5,073 nucleotides of DNA from Candidatus Symbiobacter sp. (lineage in GTDB: Bacteria > Pseudomonadota > Alphaproteobacteria > Elsterales > Elsteraceae). The DNA is taken from assembly GCA_030054015.1 (NCBI GenBank), contig JASGCR010000178.1, positions 1-5,073 on the forward strand, in the 5' to 3' direction. Both the position numbers and the translations under genes were made by a program. This document shows positions 5,050-5,073 of this stretch, piece after piece (within the stretch, counting starts at the first letter, position 1; each line of letters starts with the position of its first letter). Under the pieces are notes generated by a model. It saw nothing but the letters and a program-made list of their open reading frames with translations. It was not told the DNA's origin and did not search any database.

Positions 5050-5073
5050 GACCTATCCTAGGCGGCAAGCCGC

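Overview
The window reads as a chromosomal stretch of a Gram-negative bacterium of moderate to high GC. An alphaproteobacterium is my guess from the look of the proteins, but nothing here fixes the taxon. It holds three complete protein genes and two intergenic zones full of long, near-perfect hairpins.

Layout: (1) 1-100 is the right half of a palindromic element cut by the window edge. (2) 101-292 is AT-rich and ends in a consensus-like promoter. (3) 293-1489 (+) is a class C beta-lactamase-fold serine hydrolase of the NylB (6-aminohexanoate-dimer hydrolase) type. (4) 1505-1949 is a complex repeat. It has ten tandem copies of a roughly 27-bp unit, then a 152-bp structure that folds exactly into a four-way junction (outer stem 18 bp; arms of 12, 27 and 12 bp; no unpaired base at the junction), then a degenerate ladder of T-tracts. 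(5) 2035-3474 (+) is the bifunctional mannose-1-phosphate guanylyltransferase/mannose-6-phosphate isomerase (ManC/AlgA/CpsB type). (6) 3471-4814 (-) is a GT4-type glycosyltransferase that converges on manC, with the two stop codons overlapping. (7) 4815-5073 is the upstream region of the glycosyltransferase gene, with homopolymeric C/G tracts and three serial hairpins.

How the genes relate: ManC makes GDP-mannose, the precursor of mannose-, fucose- or rhamnose-containing surface polysaccharides. The neighbouring GT4 enzyme could use such a donor, so the right half looks like part of a polysaccharide locus. The serine hydrolase on the left has no evident link to it. It sits between two copies of the palindromic element.

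The most notable content is the palindromic element. Its flanking half-sites are identical between the two copies, while the small hairpins they enclose are either compensatorily changed or wholly replaced. This suggests a modular palindrome-within-palindrome repeat family. One strand of its outer stem has been amplified into the adjacent tandem array. I do not recognise it as a named family.
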